This document shows positions 1-9,268 of a stretch of DNA of 64,000 nucleotides, piece after piece. The stretch lies in contig NZ_FNQJ01000015.1 in NCBI RefSeq assembly GCF_900107605.1, positions 1 to 64,000 on the forward strand, in the 5' to 3' direction. The notes below the pieces were generated by a model. That model worked only from the letters and a program-made list of their open reading frames with translations. It was not told the origin of the DNA and did no database searches. Every line of letters begins with the position of its first letter. The stretch's first letter is position 1. This DNA is from Acidovorax soli (GTDB lineage: Bacteria; Pseudomonadota; Gammaproteobacteria; Burkholderiales; Burkholderiaceae_C). The position numbers and the translations under genes were made by a program.

Positions 1-57
1 GACCTGATCGAAGCTTCCCGCGCGAGGTCAAGCGATCGACACGCAGCAAGTACCCAC

Positions 58-94
58 CAAAAAAATGCCAGTCAGGGCTTAACTGACTGGCATT
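58..94 (-). terminator. Rho-independent terminator of rpsT
   Basis: A perfect 12-bp inverted repeat (64-75 and 83-94) with a 7-base loop is followed, in the minus direction, by a run of seven T. It lies about 100 bases past the rpsT stop codon, and no other minus-strand gene separates them. Confidence 0.85.
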
Positions 95-195
95 GGGCCG
101 AAGGCGGTTTTTTGCTTTGCTGGCAGCGCACCCGTTACAAACGGCGAACGGTATGACCCGTTCGGGCTGTTTGCCTGCCGGGGCAGGCGGTGGAT

Positions 196-498
196 TTAAG
201 CGGCTGCGGGTGCCAGGGCTTTCACCTTGGCAGACAGGCGGCTCTTGTCGCGAGCTGCCTTGTTCTTGTGGAAGATGCCCTTGTCGGCCACGGTGTCCAC
301 CACGGCTTGCATCTTGGCGAACAGTTCGGTCGCCTTGGTCTTGTCGCCGGCCAGAACAGCCTTTTCGACGTTCTTGACAGCGGTACGGTATTTGGAGCGC
401 AGCGAGGTGTTCGCTGCGTTGATCTTGACGTCCTGACGGACGCGCTTGCGGCCCGACGCCAGGCGCGGGTTCTTCTTCTTGGGTTTAGCGGATGCCAT
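196..498 (-). CDS. rpsT: 30S ribosomal protein S20
   Basis: The 100-residue, Lys/Arg-rich protein starts [16 protein letters not shown] and is recognisable over its whole length as bacterial S20, which binds 16S rRNA early in assembly of the 30S subunit. The family is usually 85-100 residues, so it is complete. The ATG at 498 has an AAGGAA Shine-Dalgarno sequence about 7 bases upstream. A consensus -10 box lies 45 bases upstream of the start, and a strong terminator lies downstream, so it looks like a single-gene transcription unit divergent from murJ. Confidence 0.97.
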   Translation of the reverse strand: MASAKPKKKNPRLASGRKRVRQDVKINAANTSLRSKYRTAVKNVEKAVLAGDKTKATELFAKMQAVVDTVADKGIFHKNKAARDKSRLSAKVKALAPAAA

Positions 499-542
499 GG
501 TTTAGTTCCTTGAGTCTGAGGATGATGCCAGCAAAGCCCGCG

Positions 543-572
543 ATTATAGCCCAGAGCGGCTTCCTCACCGCT
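543..572 (-). promoter_or_regulatory. Probable rpsT promoter (-10 TATAAT)
   Basis: On the minus strand a perfect TATAAT lies at 548-543, about 45 bases upstream of the rpsT start. The -35 region one helical turn and a half further up is only weakly conserved. Position and the consensus -10 make it the likely rpsT promoter. Confidence 0.6.
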
Positions 573-697
573 GCCTTGCCAGAAACCGGCGCTGCGCCAT
601 CGCCAGCGCACCGGTGGAACGGGCTTTGCCGGGCCGCCGGGTGTTTCCTCCCTTGGGGGAAGACGCGAAGCGGCGCAGGGCGAATACACTCCCTGCG

Positions 698-2263
698 GTG
701 TCATTGTTCAAAGCCGCCTCCACCGTCTCCCTGCTGACCCTGGCCTCCCGCGTGACGGGCCTGGTGCGCGACCTCCTGATGGCCTCGATGTTTGGCGCCA
801 ACGCGCTGACCGATGCCTTCAACGTTGCCTTCCGCATTCCCAACCTGTTCCGGCGCCTTTTTGCCGAGGGCGCCTTCAGCCAGGCGTTCGTGCCGGTGCT
901 GGCCGCCTCCAAGGCCCAGCATGGCGAGGCTGCCACGCGCGTGCTGATCGCCAGCGTGGCGACGGCGCTGGCCTGGGTGCTGCTGCTCACCTGTGTGCTG
1001 GGTGTGCTGGGGGCCCCGCTGCTGGTGTGGCTGCTGGCCAGCGGCCTGCGCCAGAGCCCGGCCAGCTTCGATGCCGCCGTGCTGATGACGCGCTGGATGT
1101 TTCCCTACATCGGCTTCATGTCGATGGTGGCGCTGTCGGCGGGTGTGCTCAACACCTGGAAGCGCTTTGCCGTGCCGGCCGCCACGCCGGTGCTGCTGAA
1201 TCTGTGCATGATCGCTGCCGCCTGGCTAGGCGCGCCGCAACTGGCGGCACGGGGGATCGAGCCCATCTACGCCATGGCCGGCGGTGTGATGCTGGGCGGC
1301 ATGCTGCAGCTGGCGGTGCAGGTGCCCGTGCTGTACCGCCTGGGCCTGTTGCCGCGCATCGGCGTGACCTGGGGCACCGTGCGCGCCGCCTGGGCCGAGC
1401 CTGGCGTGCGCCGCATCCTCACCCTCATGGCGCCGGCGCTGCTGGGGGTGGGCGTGGCGCAGGTGTCGCTCATGGTCAACACCCAGATCGCCTCGTATCT
1501 GGCGCCGGGCAGCGTCACCTGGCTGTTTTACGCCGATCGGTTGATGGAATTTCCCACCGCCTTGCTCGGCGTGGCGCTGGGGGTGGTGCTCACGCCCCAG
1601 CTGGCCGCTGCCAAGGCCGCTGGCGACGCACTGCGCTATTCGGCCATGCTCGACTGGGGCCTGCGCATCGTGGTGCTGCTGGCCGTGCCCTGTGCCGTGG
1701 CGCTGCTGACCTTTGCCACGCCCCTGGTGGCCACGCTGTTCCACCACGGCGCGCTGCTGGACAGCGACGTGGGGAACATCGCCATCGCCCTGGCCGGCTA
1801 CGGGGCCGGCCTGCTGGGGCTGGTGGCCATCAAGGTGCTGGCGCCAGGCTATTACGCCAGCCAGGACATCCGTACGCCCGTGAAGATCGCCGTGGCGGTG
1901 CTGGTCATCACGCAGCTGCTCAATGTGGCCCTGGTGCCGTTCATGGCCCATGCGGGGCTGGCGCTGTCGATCGGGTTGGGTGCACTGGTCAATGCGCTGT
2001 GGCTGCTGGTAGGCCTGCTGCGCCGCGGCAGTTACCAGCCGCAGCCTGGATGGGCACGCTTTGCCTTGCAGGTGGTGGCTGCCAGCGCCTTGCTGGCGGT
2101 GCTGCTGGTGTGGGCCGCGCAGTATTTTCCGTGGGTGCAGATGCGCGCGCACAGCGGCCAGCGTGCGGGTTTGCTGGCCCTGGTGCTGGGCGCGTCGGTG
2201 GCGCTGTATTTTGGCGCGCTGTGGGCCGCCGGACTCCAGCTGCGGCAGATGCTGCGGCGCTGA
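698..2263 (+). CDS. murJ: Lipid II flippase MurJ (MviN)
   Basis: MurJ moves the peptidoglycan precursor lipid II across the inner membrane. The N-terminus (MSLFKAASTVSLLTLASRVT) and the following RIPNLFRRLFAEGAFSQAF are signatures of the family, and about 14 hydrophobic helices follow. I chose the GTG at 698 (521 residues), because the frame open further upstream from 614 encodes a non-conserved Arg-rich stretch over a GC-rich intergenic palindrome, and MurJ proteins normally begin at this Ser-Leu-Phe-Lys. It is divergent from rpsT, a common arrangement in Burkholderiales. ATG codons are absent near the start, so the initiation codon is inferred. Confidence 0.95.
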   Translation: MSLFKAASTVSLLTLASRVTGLVRDLLMASMFGANALTDAFNVAFRIPNLFRRLFAEGAFSQAFVPVLAASKAQHGEAATRVLIASVATALAWVLLLTCVLGVLGAPLLVWLLASGLRQSPASFDAAVLMTRWMFPYIGFMSMVALSAGVLNTWKRFAVPAATPVLLNLCMIAAAWLGAPQLAARGIEPIYAMAGGVMLGGMLQLAVQVPVLYRLGLLPRIGVTWGTVRAAWAEPGVRRILTLMAPALLGVGVAQVSLMVNTQIASYLAPGSVTWLFYADRLMEFPTALLGVALGVVLTPQLAAAKAAGDALRYSAMLDWGLRIVVLLAVPCAVALLTFATPLVATLFHHGALLDSDVGNIAIALAGYGAGLLGLVAIKVLAPGYYASQDIRTPVKIAVAVLVITQLLNVALVPFMAHAGLALSIGLGALVNALWLLVGLLRRGSYQPQPGWARFALQVVAASALLAVLLVWAAQYFPWVQMRAHSGQRAGLLALVLGASVALYFGALWAAGLQLRQMLRR

Positions 2264-2353
2264 TGCCGCTGCGCCGCGAGTGCGCCGAAATGACCCTGCA
2301 ATCCGCGCCTGGTGTGGCTTGACGCCACAGGGCGCCCACCGTACAACGCTTCC

Positions 2354-3205
2354 ATGTCCCTGAGCTATTCCGTTCCCACTGCGCTGGAGTACTTTGCCGC
2401 GCTGGTGCAAAGCGACGAGCATTTCCCGCTGCTCGAAGCCGCTGCCAGCCTGGCGCAGGACGAATACATCGACCTGGATGTGCAGCAGCTGCTGGGCGAC
2501 GTGGACCAGCTGGCGGTGCGCCTGCAGCGCCGCATGCCGGCCGACGCGCCCGCGCTGCAGCGCTTGCGCATGCTCAACCAGTTTTTCTTTGCCGACCTGG
2601 GTTTTGCCGGCAACGTCAACAATTACTACGACCCCGAAAACAGCTATCTCAACGCCGTGCTGCGCACGCGCCGCGGCATCCCGATATCGCTGGCCGTGCT
2701 GTGGATGGAACTTGCCCAGGGCCTGGGCCTGCACGCGCGGGGCATCGCCTTTCCGGGGCATTTCATGGTCAAGGTGCTGCTGCCCAAGGGGCAGGTGGTG
2801 ATGGACCCCGTATCGGGGCAGTCGCTCAGCCGGGAAGAACTGTCCGAGCGGCTGGAGCCCTACAAACGCCAGAGCGGCCTGGTGGACGACTACGACGTGC
2901 CGCTGGGCCTGTACCTGCAGGCGGCCACGCCGCGCGACATCATTGCGCGCATGCTGCGCAACCTCAAGGAAGTGCATCGCACGCAGGAGGACTGGCAGCG
3001 CCTGATCGCCGTGCAGGACCGCCTGATCGTGCTGCTGCCCCAGGCCTGGAGTGAATGGCGTGACCGGGGCCTGGCGCATGCCGAGCGCGGCAACACGGCG
3101 CAGGCCGTGGCGGATCTGCAGGCCTATCTGGCGCATGTCGAAGACGCGCTGGATGTGGATGCCATCGCCGAGCGCATCAGCACCCTGCGCAGCGCGGGCC
3201 GCTGA
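2354..3205 (+). CDS. SirB1-family protein (transglutaminase-like plus TPR)
   Basis: The 283-residue protein fits the SirB1 family: an N-terminal transglutaminase-like domain with the conserved stretch RRGIPISLAVLWMELA (about residues 107-122), then PGHFMVKV, and a C-terminal TPR-like helical region (about 195-275). The molecular role of the family is not firmly established. The start at 2354 (MSLSYSVPTALEYF) is preferred to an upstream in-frame ATG at 2312, since the family begins here. It lies 90 bases downstream of murJ on the same strand and may be cotranscribed. A bidirectional terminator follows. Confidence 0.85.
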   Translation: MSLSYSVPTALEYFAALVQSDEHFPLLEAAASLAQDEYIDLDVQQLLGDVDQLAVRLQRRMPADAPALQRLRMLNQFFFADLGFAGNVNNYYDPENSYLNAVLRTRRGIPISLAVLWMELAQGLGLHARGIAFPGHFMVKVLLPKGQVVMDPVSGQSLSREELSERLEPYKRQSGLVDDYDVPLGLYLQAATPRDIIARMLRNLKEVHRTQEDWQRLIAVQDRLIVLLPQAWSEWRDRGLAHAERGNTAQAVADLQAYLAHVEDALDVDAIAERISTLRSAGR

Positions 3206-3327
3206 TACGGATGGGCCTTTCACCGTACGGCGTGGTGGGGTCGCCTTGCCGTGCTGCCGCACTGCCTGCGGCTTCCCGCCTGGCTCTCCCGCTGAATGCA
3301 AACCCCTGTGAATGGGTGTCTGAAATG

Positions 3328-3358
3328 AAAAAAGCGCTTGCCAGGCAAGCGCTTTTTG
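3328..3358. terminator. Bidirectional terminator between SirB1 gene and uspA
   Basis: A palindrome made of AAGCGCTTG and CAAGCGCTT flanked by A-runs on the left and T-runs on the right lies between two convergent genes, so it can end transcription from both sides. Its core matches the AGCGCTT/AAGCGCT dyads seen in other gaps of this window. Confidence 0.8.
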
Positions 3359-3380
3359 CTATGGCTTGAATGGCGAATTG

Positions 3381-3779
3381 TCAGGCGCCCGCAGCCTTGA
3401 CGCAAAGGACGGGGCAGGACACCGTCATCAGCAGTTCCTGGGCCACGCTGCCCAGAATCAGCTTGCCCACGGCGGTGCGCCTGCGCAGGCCGATCACCAG
3501 CACGGAGATGTCACGCGACTCCACCAGGTCGTTGATCTCGTCCACGGCGCTCTTGCCGCGCACAAACTGCTTGAACTCGGCGGTGATGCCTTGCGCGGCC
3601 AGCAATTCTTCCACCTGCTCGACCTCGAAGCCGGCGGCCAGCGAAGTGTCTTCCTGCTGGCCACCGGGGCCGGCGTTCACCACCATCAGGGGTTCCTGGC
3701 GGCGCTTGGCGATTTCGATGCCCTTGTCCAGTGCGGCCCGGCCTTCGGGGCGGGGTACGTATGCGACGAGGATGGTCAT
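3381..3779 (-). CDS. Universal stress protein (UspA family)
   Basis: This 132-residue cytoplasmic protein has the UspA layout: a beta strand at the N-terminus (MTILVAYVPRPEG), a central helix, and the C-terminal nucleotide-binding pattern GLRRRTAVGKLILGS followed by CPVLCVK. Such proteins are induced by starvation and stress and often bind ATP. The ATG at 3779 is preceded by AGGAG at good spacing, which rules out the longer reading frame open to 3866. It is convergent with the SirB1 gene and divergent from the PA2779-like gene. Confidence 0.9.
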   Translation of the reverse strand: MTILVAYVPRPEGRAALDKGIEIAKRRQEPLMVVNAGPGGQQEDTSLAAGFEVEQVEELLAAQGITAEFKQFVRGKSAVDEINDLVESRDISVLVIGLRRRTAVGKLILGSVAQELLMTVSCPVLCVKAAGA

Positions 3780-4138
3780 GTCTTGTATCTCCTGGTTATT
3801 GTCGGAATGGCGGCTCGCCCAAGGCTTGGGCTGGCCGTGCGTGACCGGGGCAGTCTGCGCTCGCAAATGGTAACGCCTGGCGCCCCGGCGTATCTGAATG
3901 GCGCAATGGCGCGATCACGGGCTGGCCCATGCCGGGCAGAGAAGGGTATCGGCGGCATTGCGCGGCGCGTAGCCGATTTGCGTGGCCGCGCGCGCCGAAG
4001 AAATGTGACGATCTGCTGGTTGGCGTGTGGGCTTGTAAATCGCGTTGACGGTGCTTCAGGGCATCCGGTAGATTCGCCGCCAGGGCATTGCGCCATCGTG
4101 GTGCAATGCTTCACAAAATATACCGATTGGAGTTTTCG
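3780..4138. other. Divergent intergenic region
   Basis: This 359-base gap separates uspA (leftward) from the PA2779-like gene (rightward) and should hold promoters for both. I see no conserved gene, RNA or strong hairpin in it. The reading frames that cross it are Arg-rich shadows. Confidence 0.5.
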
Positions 4139-4528
4139 ATGTCTGCATTCAAACGTGTGGTTGCTTCCTGCCTGGTGGCCGGATTGACGCTGGCGGGCCT
4201 GCCGCTCACAGCCCAGGCGGGCATCGTGGGCACCGACCAGGTACTGGCAACTTCCGCATCGAGTACCGACCGTGATCGGGTCAGCATTTTCCTGGCCCGT
4301 GACGATGTGCGCAACGCCCTGCAGGGTCAGGGGGTGGATGCCAATGCCGCCATCGCGCGCGTGCAGGCCATGTCCGACGCGGAAGTGGCCCAGCTGGCCT
4401 CCCGCGTGGACCAGGCGCCGGCCGGCGGTGACATCTTGGGGGTGGTATTCACGGTCTTCATCGTCCTGCTGGTCACGGACATCCTGGGGCTGACCAAGGT
4501 GTTTCCGTTCACCCGCTCGGTTCGCTGA
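4139..4528 (+). CDS. PA2779-family membrane protein
   Basis: A 129-residue protein with an N-terminal signal-like helix ending at Ala-Gln-Ala (MSAFKRVVASCLVAGLTLAG) and a second hydrophobic helix near the C-terminus (GVVFTVFIVLLVTDILGL). Between them is a helical, polar region. Its length, topology and the cysteine peptidase encoded directly after it match the PA2779 family, of unknown function. The stop codon TGA shares one base with the ATG of the next gene, so the two are translationally coupled. The ATG at 4139 directly precedes the signal segment. Confidence 0.8.
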   Translation: MSAFKRVVASCLVAGLTLAGLPLTAQAGIVGTDQVLATSASSTDRDRVSIFLARDDVRNALQGQGVDANAAIARVQAMSDAEVAQLASRVDQAPAGGDILGVVFTVFIVLLVTDILGLTKVFPFTRSVR

Positions 4529-5478
4529 TGAGCCCTCGCCGCGCTGGCTGGAGAACCCCCGCTGCGGCGGGGGTTCTTCTTTGCGCCCTGCTGCTGTCGG
4601 GATGTGCATCGCCGCAACTCACTGCCCTGGACCAGCGCTGGCCGCAGGCCTTGCCGCCCGCAGCGTTGCTGGAGCATGTGCCGTTCTTTGCGCAGGATGA
4701 CCACCTGTGTGGCCCCGCCTCGCTGGCCATGGTGGCGCAGGCTGCAGGCATCCGGGTGACGCCGGGCGAACTCACCGAGCAGGTCTATGTGCCAGGGCGT
4801 CAGGGGGCGCTGCAGCTGGAAATGCTGGCAGCCACACGCCGGCAGGGGCTGGTGGCCTATCCCCTGGCGCCGCGCCTGCAGGATCTGCTGCAGGAAGTGG
4901 CGGGCGGGCAGCCGGTGCTGATCCTGCAAAACCTGTCGCTGCCGATATCACCCCTGTGGCATTACGCGGTGGTGATTGGTTACGACCGCGCGCGCAACGA
5001 GGTGGTGCTGCATTCCGGTGTCACCGAGCGCATGGTGATGGCGCTGTCGACCTTCGAGCACACCTGGGCGCGTTCCGGGTACTGGGCGATGCGCGCGGTG
5101 GCGCCGGAGCGTTTGCCAGTGACGGCCGAGGCGGATGGCTGGGCAACGGCCGTGGCAGCGCTGGAGCGCGTGAACCCACGCGCCGCCCAGACGGCCTACG
5201 CCACGGCGCTGGCACGCTGGCCGGACCATCGGGCCAGCCTGCTGGGGGCAGGCAATGCAGCGTACGCGCAGCGCCAGTTGACGCGCGCCGGGCAGGCTTA
5301 TGCGGCGGCCACGCGGGCGCATCCCGACTTTGCCGATGCGTGGAATAACCTGGCGCAGGTGCGGCTGGAACAAGGGCAGCGACGTGCGGCCCGCGCTGCC
5401 ATCGACCGTGCCGTGGCGCTGGGCGGACCACGCCTGGCGCAGTACCAGGAGCTGCAGCAAAAAATCAGGGCACCATAA
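4528..5478 (+). CDS. PA2778-family cysteine peptidase with TPR (lipoprotein)
   Basis: The 316-residue protein has a lipobox (LLLSGCAS, Cys near residue 26), a C39-like papain-fold domain with the catalytic Cys in DDHLCGPASLAMV and the His in LWHYAVVIGYD, and a C-terminal TPR region (about 190-315). It is therefore predicted to be an outer-membrane or periplasmic lipoprotein that cleaves or processes a peptide. The PA2779-like protein encoded one base upstream is the natural candidate partner, but this is inference. Start and stop overlap by one base. Confidence 0.82.
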   Translation: MSPRRAGWRTPAAAGVLLCALLLSGCASPQLTALDQRWPQALPPAALLEHVPFFAQDDHLCGPASLAMVAQAAGIRVTPGELTEQVYVPGRQGALQLEMLAATRRQGLVAYPLAPRLQDLLQEVAGGQPVLILQNLSLPISPLWHYAVVIGYDRARNEVVLHSGVTERMVMALSTFEHTWARSGYWAMRAVAPERLPVTAEADGWATAVAALERVNPRAAQTAYATALARWPDHRASLLGAGNAAYAQRQLTRAGQAYAAATRAHPDFADAWNNLAQVRLEQGQRRAARAAIDRAVALGGPRLAQYQELQQKIRAP

Positions 5479-5736
5479 AGCGTGCTGAAGGCGACCCTCC
5501 GGAATGGTGTCGCCACCATGCGCCGGAACGCATCGCCAGGCAACGTACCGCGCAGCTTGCGTCTGCTCGCGAACAGGGCGTGCGCTCCGCCGCACCATGG
5601 TTGCACTGCAACTGGAGAGAAATTTCGGAAGAATAGAGAATTTGTGCTTATGGATAAGCGCAAATAGCTATCAAATAAAGAGCAAATGACGCGCTAGCCC
5701 GTAAGCTGTTATCTTGAACAGGGTAGTTCCAGATGA

Positions 5737-6807
5737 ATGGCCACCGCATCCATGCCCCGCCGCTCACCCCTGTTTTCCCTGTCCGCTCTGACGCGCGCTT
5801 ACCGGCGCAATCTCAAGGCCTTTGCGCGCGCCACCCAACCCGTGCGCGCCAAGGCGGCGGCCGTGCCGCGCGCGCGGTCCCCAGCCGCAGCCGTCACCCG
5901 CACGCCGCGCAAGCCGCTGCCCGCCAGCGGGGAGTGGATTGCCGGCATGGCTCCCGGCCCTGCGGGTGCGCGGCGGTTTCACCTGTATGTGCCGCCGGGG
6001 CTGGCGCTGCGTCCGGGCGAGAAGCGGCCCCTCCTGGTGATGCTGCATGGCTGCGGCCAGACCGGGCGCGAACTGGCGGCCAGTTCGCGCATGAACCGCC
6101 TGGCGGTGCGTCATCGCTTTCTGGTGCTCTATCCCGAGCAGGAGCGCCTGGCCAATGCCCATGGCTGCTGGAACTGGTTTGACCGCCGAAGCGGCAAGGC
6201 CGATGCCGAGGCGGCGACGCTGCTGGCGGCGATCGACCGGGTGGCGCGGCGCCACCCGGTGGACACCGCCCGCGTGGGCGTGGCAGGGCTGTCGGCCGGC
6301 GCCAGCATGGCCGCGCTGCTGGCGGCGCGCTACCCCGGCCGGTTCTGTGCCGTGGCCATGCATTCGGGTGTGGCACCCGGTTCGGCCGACTCCGCCGCCA
6401 CCGCCATGGCAGCCATGCGTGGGCGGCGCGCGGCGCATCTGCCCGATCCACCACCGGCGCTGGCTGTTGAAGGACCGGTGCCTGCGCCGCTGCCCCCGCT
6501 GCTGATCCTGCATGGTGATGGCGACAACGTGGTCTCGGCGCGCAACGCGGTGGCCACGGCCGAGCTGTGGGCCGCGGCATCGGGCGCGCGCGCCGGCACG
6601 GTGCGCACCCTGCAGCGCGGCAAACGCCATGCGATGCGGGTGACCGAGTACAAGGCACGCGGCCGCGCGCAGGTCACCCTGCGCGAAATCGTGGGCCTGG
6701 GCCACGCCTGGAGCGGCGGTGCGTCCGGCATGCCCTACAGCGATCCGGTGGGGCCCGATGCATCCGCACTGGTGTGGGCGTTTGTCGCGCGGCAGTTCAA
6801 GCAATGA
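5737..6807 (+). CDS. Extracellular PHB-depolymerase-family esterase
   Basis: An alpha/beta hydrolase of 356 residues. A positively charged N-terminal region of about 65 residues is followed by the hydrolase core: LLVMLHGCGQTG (oxyanion hole), GLSAGASM (nucleophile Ser in a G-x-S-x-G box), HGDGD (acid region) and GLGHAWSGG (catalytic His). This is the LpqC/PHB depolymerase family, whose members cleave short-chain polyhydroxyalkanoates or other esters. No clear cleavable signal peptide is seen. A second ATG at 5752 is an equally possible start. It stands alone and is convergent with the permease gene downstream. Confidence 0.85.
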   Translation: MATASMPRRSPLFSLSALTRAYRRNLKAFARATQPVRAKAAAVPRARSPAAAVTRTPRKPLPASGEWIAGMAPGPAGARRFHLYVPPGLALRPGEKRPLLVMLHGCGQTGRELAASSRMNRLAVRHRFLVLYPEQERLANAHGCWNWFDRRSGKADAEAATLLAAIDRVARRHPVDTARVGVAGLSAGASMAALLAARYPGRFCAVAMHSGVAPGSADSAATAMAAMRGRRAAHLPDPPPALAVEGPVPAPLPPLLILHGDGDNVVSARNAVATAELWAAASGARAGTVRTLQRGKRHAMRVTEYKARGRAQVTLREIVGLGHAWSGGASGMPYSDPVGPDASALVWAFVARQFKQ

Positions 6808-6812
6808 AGGGA

Positions 6813-6851
6813 AATAGCCGTTGCCCCTTGTTTTTAGGGCAGAAAGCTATT
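6813..6851. repeat. AATAGC...GCTATT dyad between convergent genes
   Basis: A short dyad with arms AATAGC and GCTATT, enclosing a second pair (GCCC/GGGC), lies between two convergent genes. It may act as a bidirectional terminator and resembles the AT-rich half of the dispersed repeat found elsewhere in the window. Confidence 0.45.
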
Positions 6852-6905
6852 GTGATCCAAGCGTCTGAGTGACCTCGCAGTGCGCGCCGGGCCGCCCGGT
6901 GGCGG

Positions 6906-8012
6906 CTAAACCAGCCGCGCCGCCACCAGCTCTTTCTTGAGGTAGGCGTAAAACAGCGGCGCTGCCACCAGCCCCGCCGGACCGAAAACGGCCTCGGCCA
7001 CGAACATCACCGACAGCAGTTCCCACACCCCCATCTGCGTGCGCCGGCCCACCACCTTGGCATTGATCACGTATTCGGCCTTGTGGATGAGGATCAGAAA
7101 CCCCAGGCAGGCCGCTGCTGCCAGCGGCGACACCGACAGCCCCACGATGGTGATGACCACGTTGCACACCAGATTGCCCACGATGGGCACCAGCCCCGCG
7201 ACAAACGTGAACGTGATCAGTACCGGCGTGTAGGGCAGCTCCAGGCCCCACAGCGGCAACAGAAAAAGCAGGAACAGCGCGGTGAGCAGCGTGTTGAACG
7301 CCGCAATCCAGAACTGCGCCGCCACGATCTGGCGGAAGGCCTCGCCAAACAGGGCGATGCGCAGCCTGAGCTGCTGTGCCAGCGGGCCACGCGCCAGCAC
7401 CGCAGGGCGCACGGCGGCCAGCGCGCCAATCAGCAGGCCCACATACGCAAACAGCACGCCAGCCAGCCAGGCGCGCCCGGCCATGGCCAGTGCACCGGCC
7501 TTGGCTCCCAGGTAGCTGGCAATGGTGCGCTGGATCTCCGCCGCCCCTTCCGGCAGGTGGGAGGCCATGTCCGCCGGCAATTTCAGGCGCAGCTCCAGCA
7601 CCGTGCGGGCCATGTAGTTCAGCAGTTCCTGGTATTGCTGCGGGGCGTTCACCAGGTAGCCGCGCGAGTGCGTGAGGCCCACTGCCAGCAGCGCCAGCGG
7701 CAGCAGCATCACCAGGGCGGCAGCGGTCATCTGCGCAGCCCGCAGGCCAGAGACGGACGGATGGGACGGGCGCCGCATGCGGCCCAGACCTTGTGCAAAC
7801 CAGCGGGTCAACGCCCGCGTCAGCAGAAAACCCAGGCACACGCACAAAAGACCCGGCAGCAGGCCGCGCCACATCACCAGCAGCAATGTGGCCGCCACCA
7901 GCAGGTAGCTGGCCACCACGACGCCCTGGCTCAAGGGTCGTGCTGGCAATTGGGTGGGTGTGGCCTCAGCCGAGGTGGAGGCGATGGGAGCCGGGGAGGG
8001 GCGCTGCGCCAT
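6906..8012 (-). CDS. AI-2E-family transporter (PerM-like permease)
   Basis: A 368-residue polytopic inner-membrane protein with about eight hydrophobic helices, in the layout of the AI-2E/PerM family: paired N-terminal helices, a soluble stretch (about 110-190), then a C-terminal group of helices including GLVPIVGNLVCN and ILIHKAEYVINAKVVG, the most conserved motif of the family. Members export varied small molecules or ions, and the substrate here cannot be told. The ATG at 8012 gives the usual N-terminus; the longer frame runs into purM. It is 34 bases downstream of purM on the same strand. Confidence 0.88.
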   Translation of the reverse strand: MAQRPSPAPIASTSAEATPTQLPARPLSQGVVVASYLLVAATLLLVMWRGLLPGLLCVCLGFLLTRALTRWFAQGLGRMRRPSHPSVSGLRAAQMTAAALVMLLPLALLAVGLTHSRGYLVNAPQQYQELLNYMARTVLELRLKLPADMASHLPEGAAEIQRTIASYLGAKAGALAMAGRAWLAGVLFAYVGLLIGALAAVRPAVLARGPLAQQLRLRIALFGEAFRQIVAAQFWIAAFNTLLTALFLLFLLPLWGLELPYTPVLITFTFVAGLVPIVGNLVCNVVITIVGLSVSPLAAAACLGFLILIHKAEYVINAKVVGRRTQMGVWELLSVMFVAEAVFGPAGLVAAPLFYAYLKKELVAARLV

Positions 8013-8046
8013 GCAGGGCGACGGAACGGAGCGGGGCCAGTGTCGA

Positions 8047-9093
8047 TCAGGCCACCACCACGGCGGCACCTTCACCGCGCGCAGCAATCGTGCCAATGGC
8101 GTACACCTGCTCGCCCGCAGCGCGCAGCGTGGCGGCCGTGGCTTCTGCGGCTGCGGCGTCCACCACCACCACCATGCCGATGCCGTTGTTGAAGGTGCGG
8201 TTCATCTCGATGTCGTCGATGCCGGCCGTCTTCTGCAGCCAGGCAAACAGCTCGGTCTGGGGCCAGCTGCCTTTTTGCAGGTGGGCGGCAGCACCCTCGG
8301 GCAGCACGCGGGGGATGTTCTCCAGCAGGCCACCGCCGGTGATGTGGGCCAGGGCCTTGATGGGATGTTGCGCCAGCGCGGCCAGCACGTTCTTCACATA
8401 CAGGCGCGTGGGCTCCATGACCGCCTGCCTGAAGGGTTTGCCGTCCAGCGTGGCGGGCAGATTGGCGCCCGCGCGCTCGATGCACTTGCGCACCAGCGAG
8501 AAGCCGTTGGAATGCACGCCGCTGGACGCCAGACCCAGCACCACGTCGCCGGGCTTCACATCCTTGCCGGTGAGGATCCTGGATTTTTCGACGGCGCCCA
8601 CGGCAAAACCGGCCAGGTCGTATTCGCCCGCCGGGTACATGCCGGGCATCTCGGCGGTTTCTCCGCCGATCAGCGCACAGCCCGAGAGTTCGCAGCCCTT
8701 GGCGATGCCGCCCACCACGGCAGCGGCGGTGTCCACATCGAGCTTGCCGCAGGCGAAGTAGTCCAGGAAAAACAGCGGCTCGGCGCCCTGCACCAGCACG
8801 TCGTTGACGCTCATGGCCACCAGGTCGATGCCCACCGTGTCGTGCATGTTCCATTCAAACGCCAGCTTGAGCTTGGTGCCCACGCCGTCGGTGCCGGAGA
8901 CCAGCACGGGTTCCTGGTAGCGCTTGGGCACCTCGAACAGTGCGCCAAAGCCGCCGATGCCGGCCAGAACGCCCTCGCGCATGGTCTTTTTGGCCAGCGG
9001 CTTGATGCGCTCGACCAGGGCGTCGCCCGCGTCAATGTCAACGCCAGCGTCTTTGTAGGACAGGGGGGTGGGGGTGGATGCAGAGGAACTCAT
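8047..9093 (-). CDS. purM: Phosphoribosylformylglycinamidine cyclo-ligase
   Basis: PurM makes aminoimidazole ribotide from formylglycinamidine ribotide and ATP, the fifth step of purine synthesis. The protein of 348 residues has the family landmarks [13 protein letters not shown], the ATP-site motif [12 protein letters not shown], and the C-terminal [10 protein letters not shown]. It is full length. The ATG at 9093 opens the conserved N-terminal stretch ([20 protein letters not shown] follows). It is divergent from hda, an arrangement frequent in Burkholderiales, and is followed closely by the permease gene. Confidence 0.97.
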   Translation of the reverse strand: MSSSASTPTPLSYKDAGVDIDAGDALVERIKPLAKKTMREGVLAGIGGFGALFEVPKRYQEPVLVSGTDGVGTKLKLAFEWNMHDTVGIDLVAMSVNDVLVQGAEPLFFLDYFACGKLDVDTAAAVVGGIAKGCELSGCALIGGETAEMPGMYPAGEYDLAGFAVGAVEKSRILTGKDVKPGDVVLGLASSGVHSNGFSLVRKCIERAGANLPATLDGKPFRQAVMEPTRLYVKNVLAALAQHPIKALAHITGGGLLENIPRVLPEGAAAHLQKGSWPQTELFAWLQKTAGIDDIEMNRTFNNGIGMVVVVDAAAAEATAATLRAAGEQVYAIGTIAARGEGAAVVVA

Positions 9094-9268
9094 GGCAGGG
9101 ATGGCACGGACCAGCGTGCGCGGCAGACTAAAATTTGCGCAGATTTTACGGGTTGTGCACCGCACGCCGTCCGTTCACCCTTTCTTCCCGCCCTGTTTTG
9201 CTTTTCCAGCCCATGCCGTTTCCTGTCATTCTCCCCCGCGCCGGCCTGCGTGCCCGCGGGCTGCAGCC

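Noticed and set aside
648..683. GC-rich imperfect palindrome before murJ
   Set aside because: It resembles intergenic palindromes common in this family of bacteria, but I found one copy only, so I do not list it as a repeat.
1226..3301. Open frame of 691 codons on the minus strand
   Set aside because: It is antisense to murJ and the SirB1 gene, with His/Gln/Arg-rich composition and no motif.
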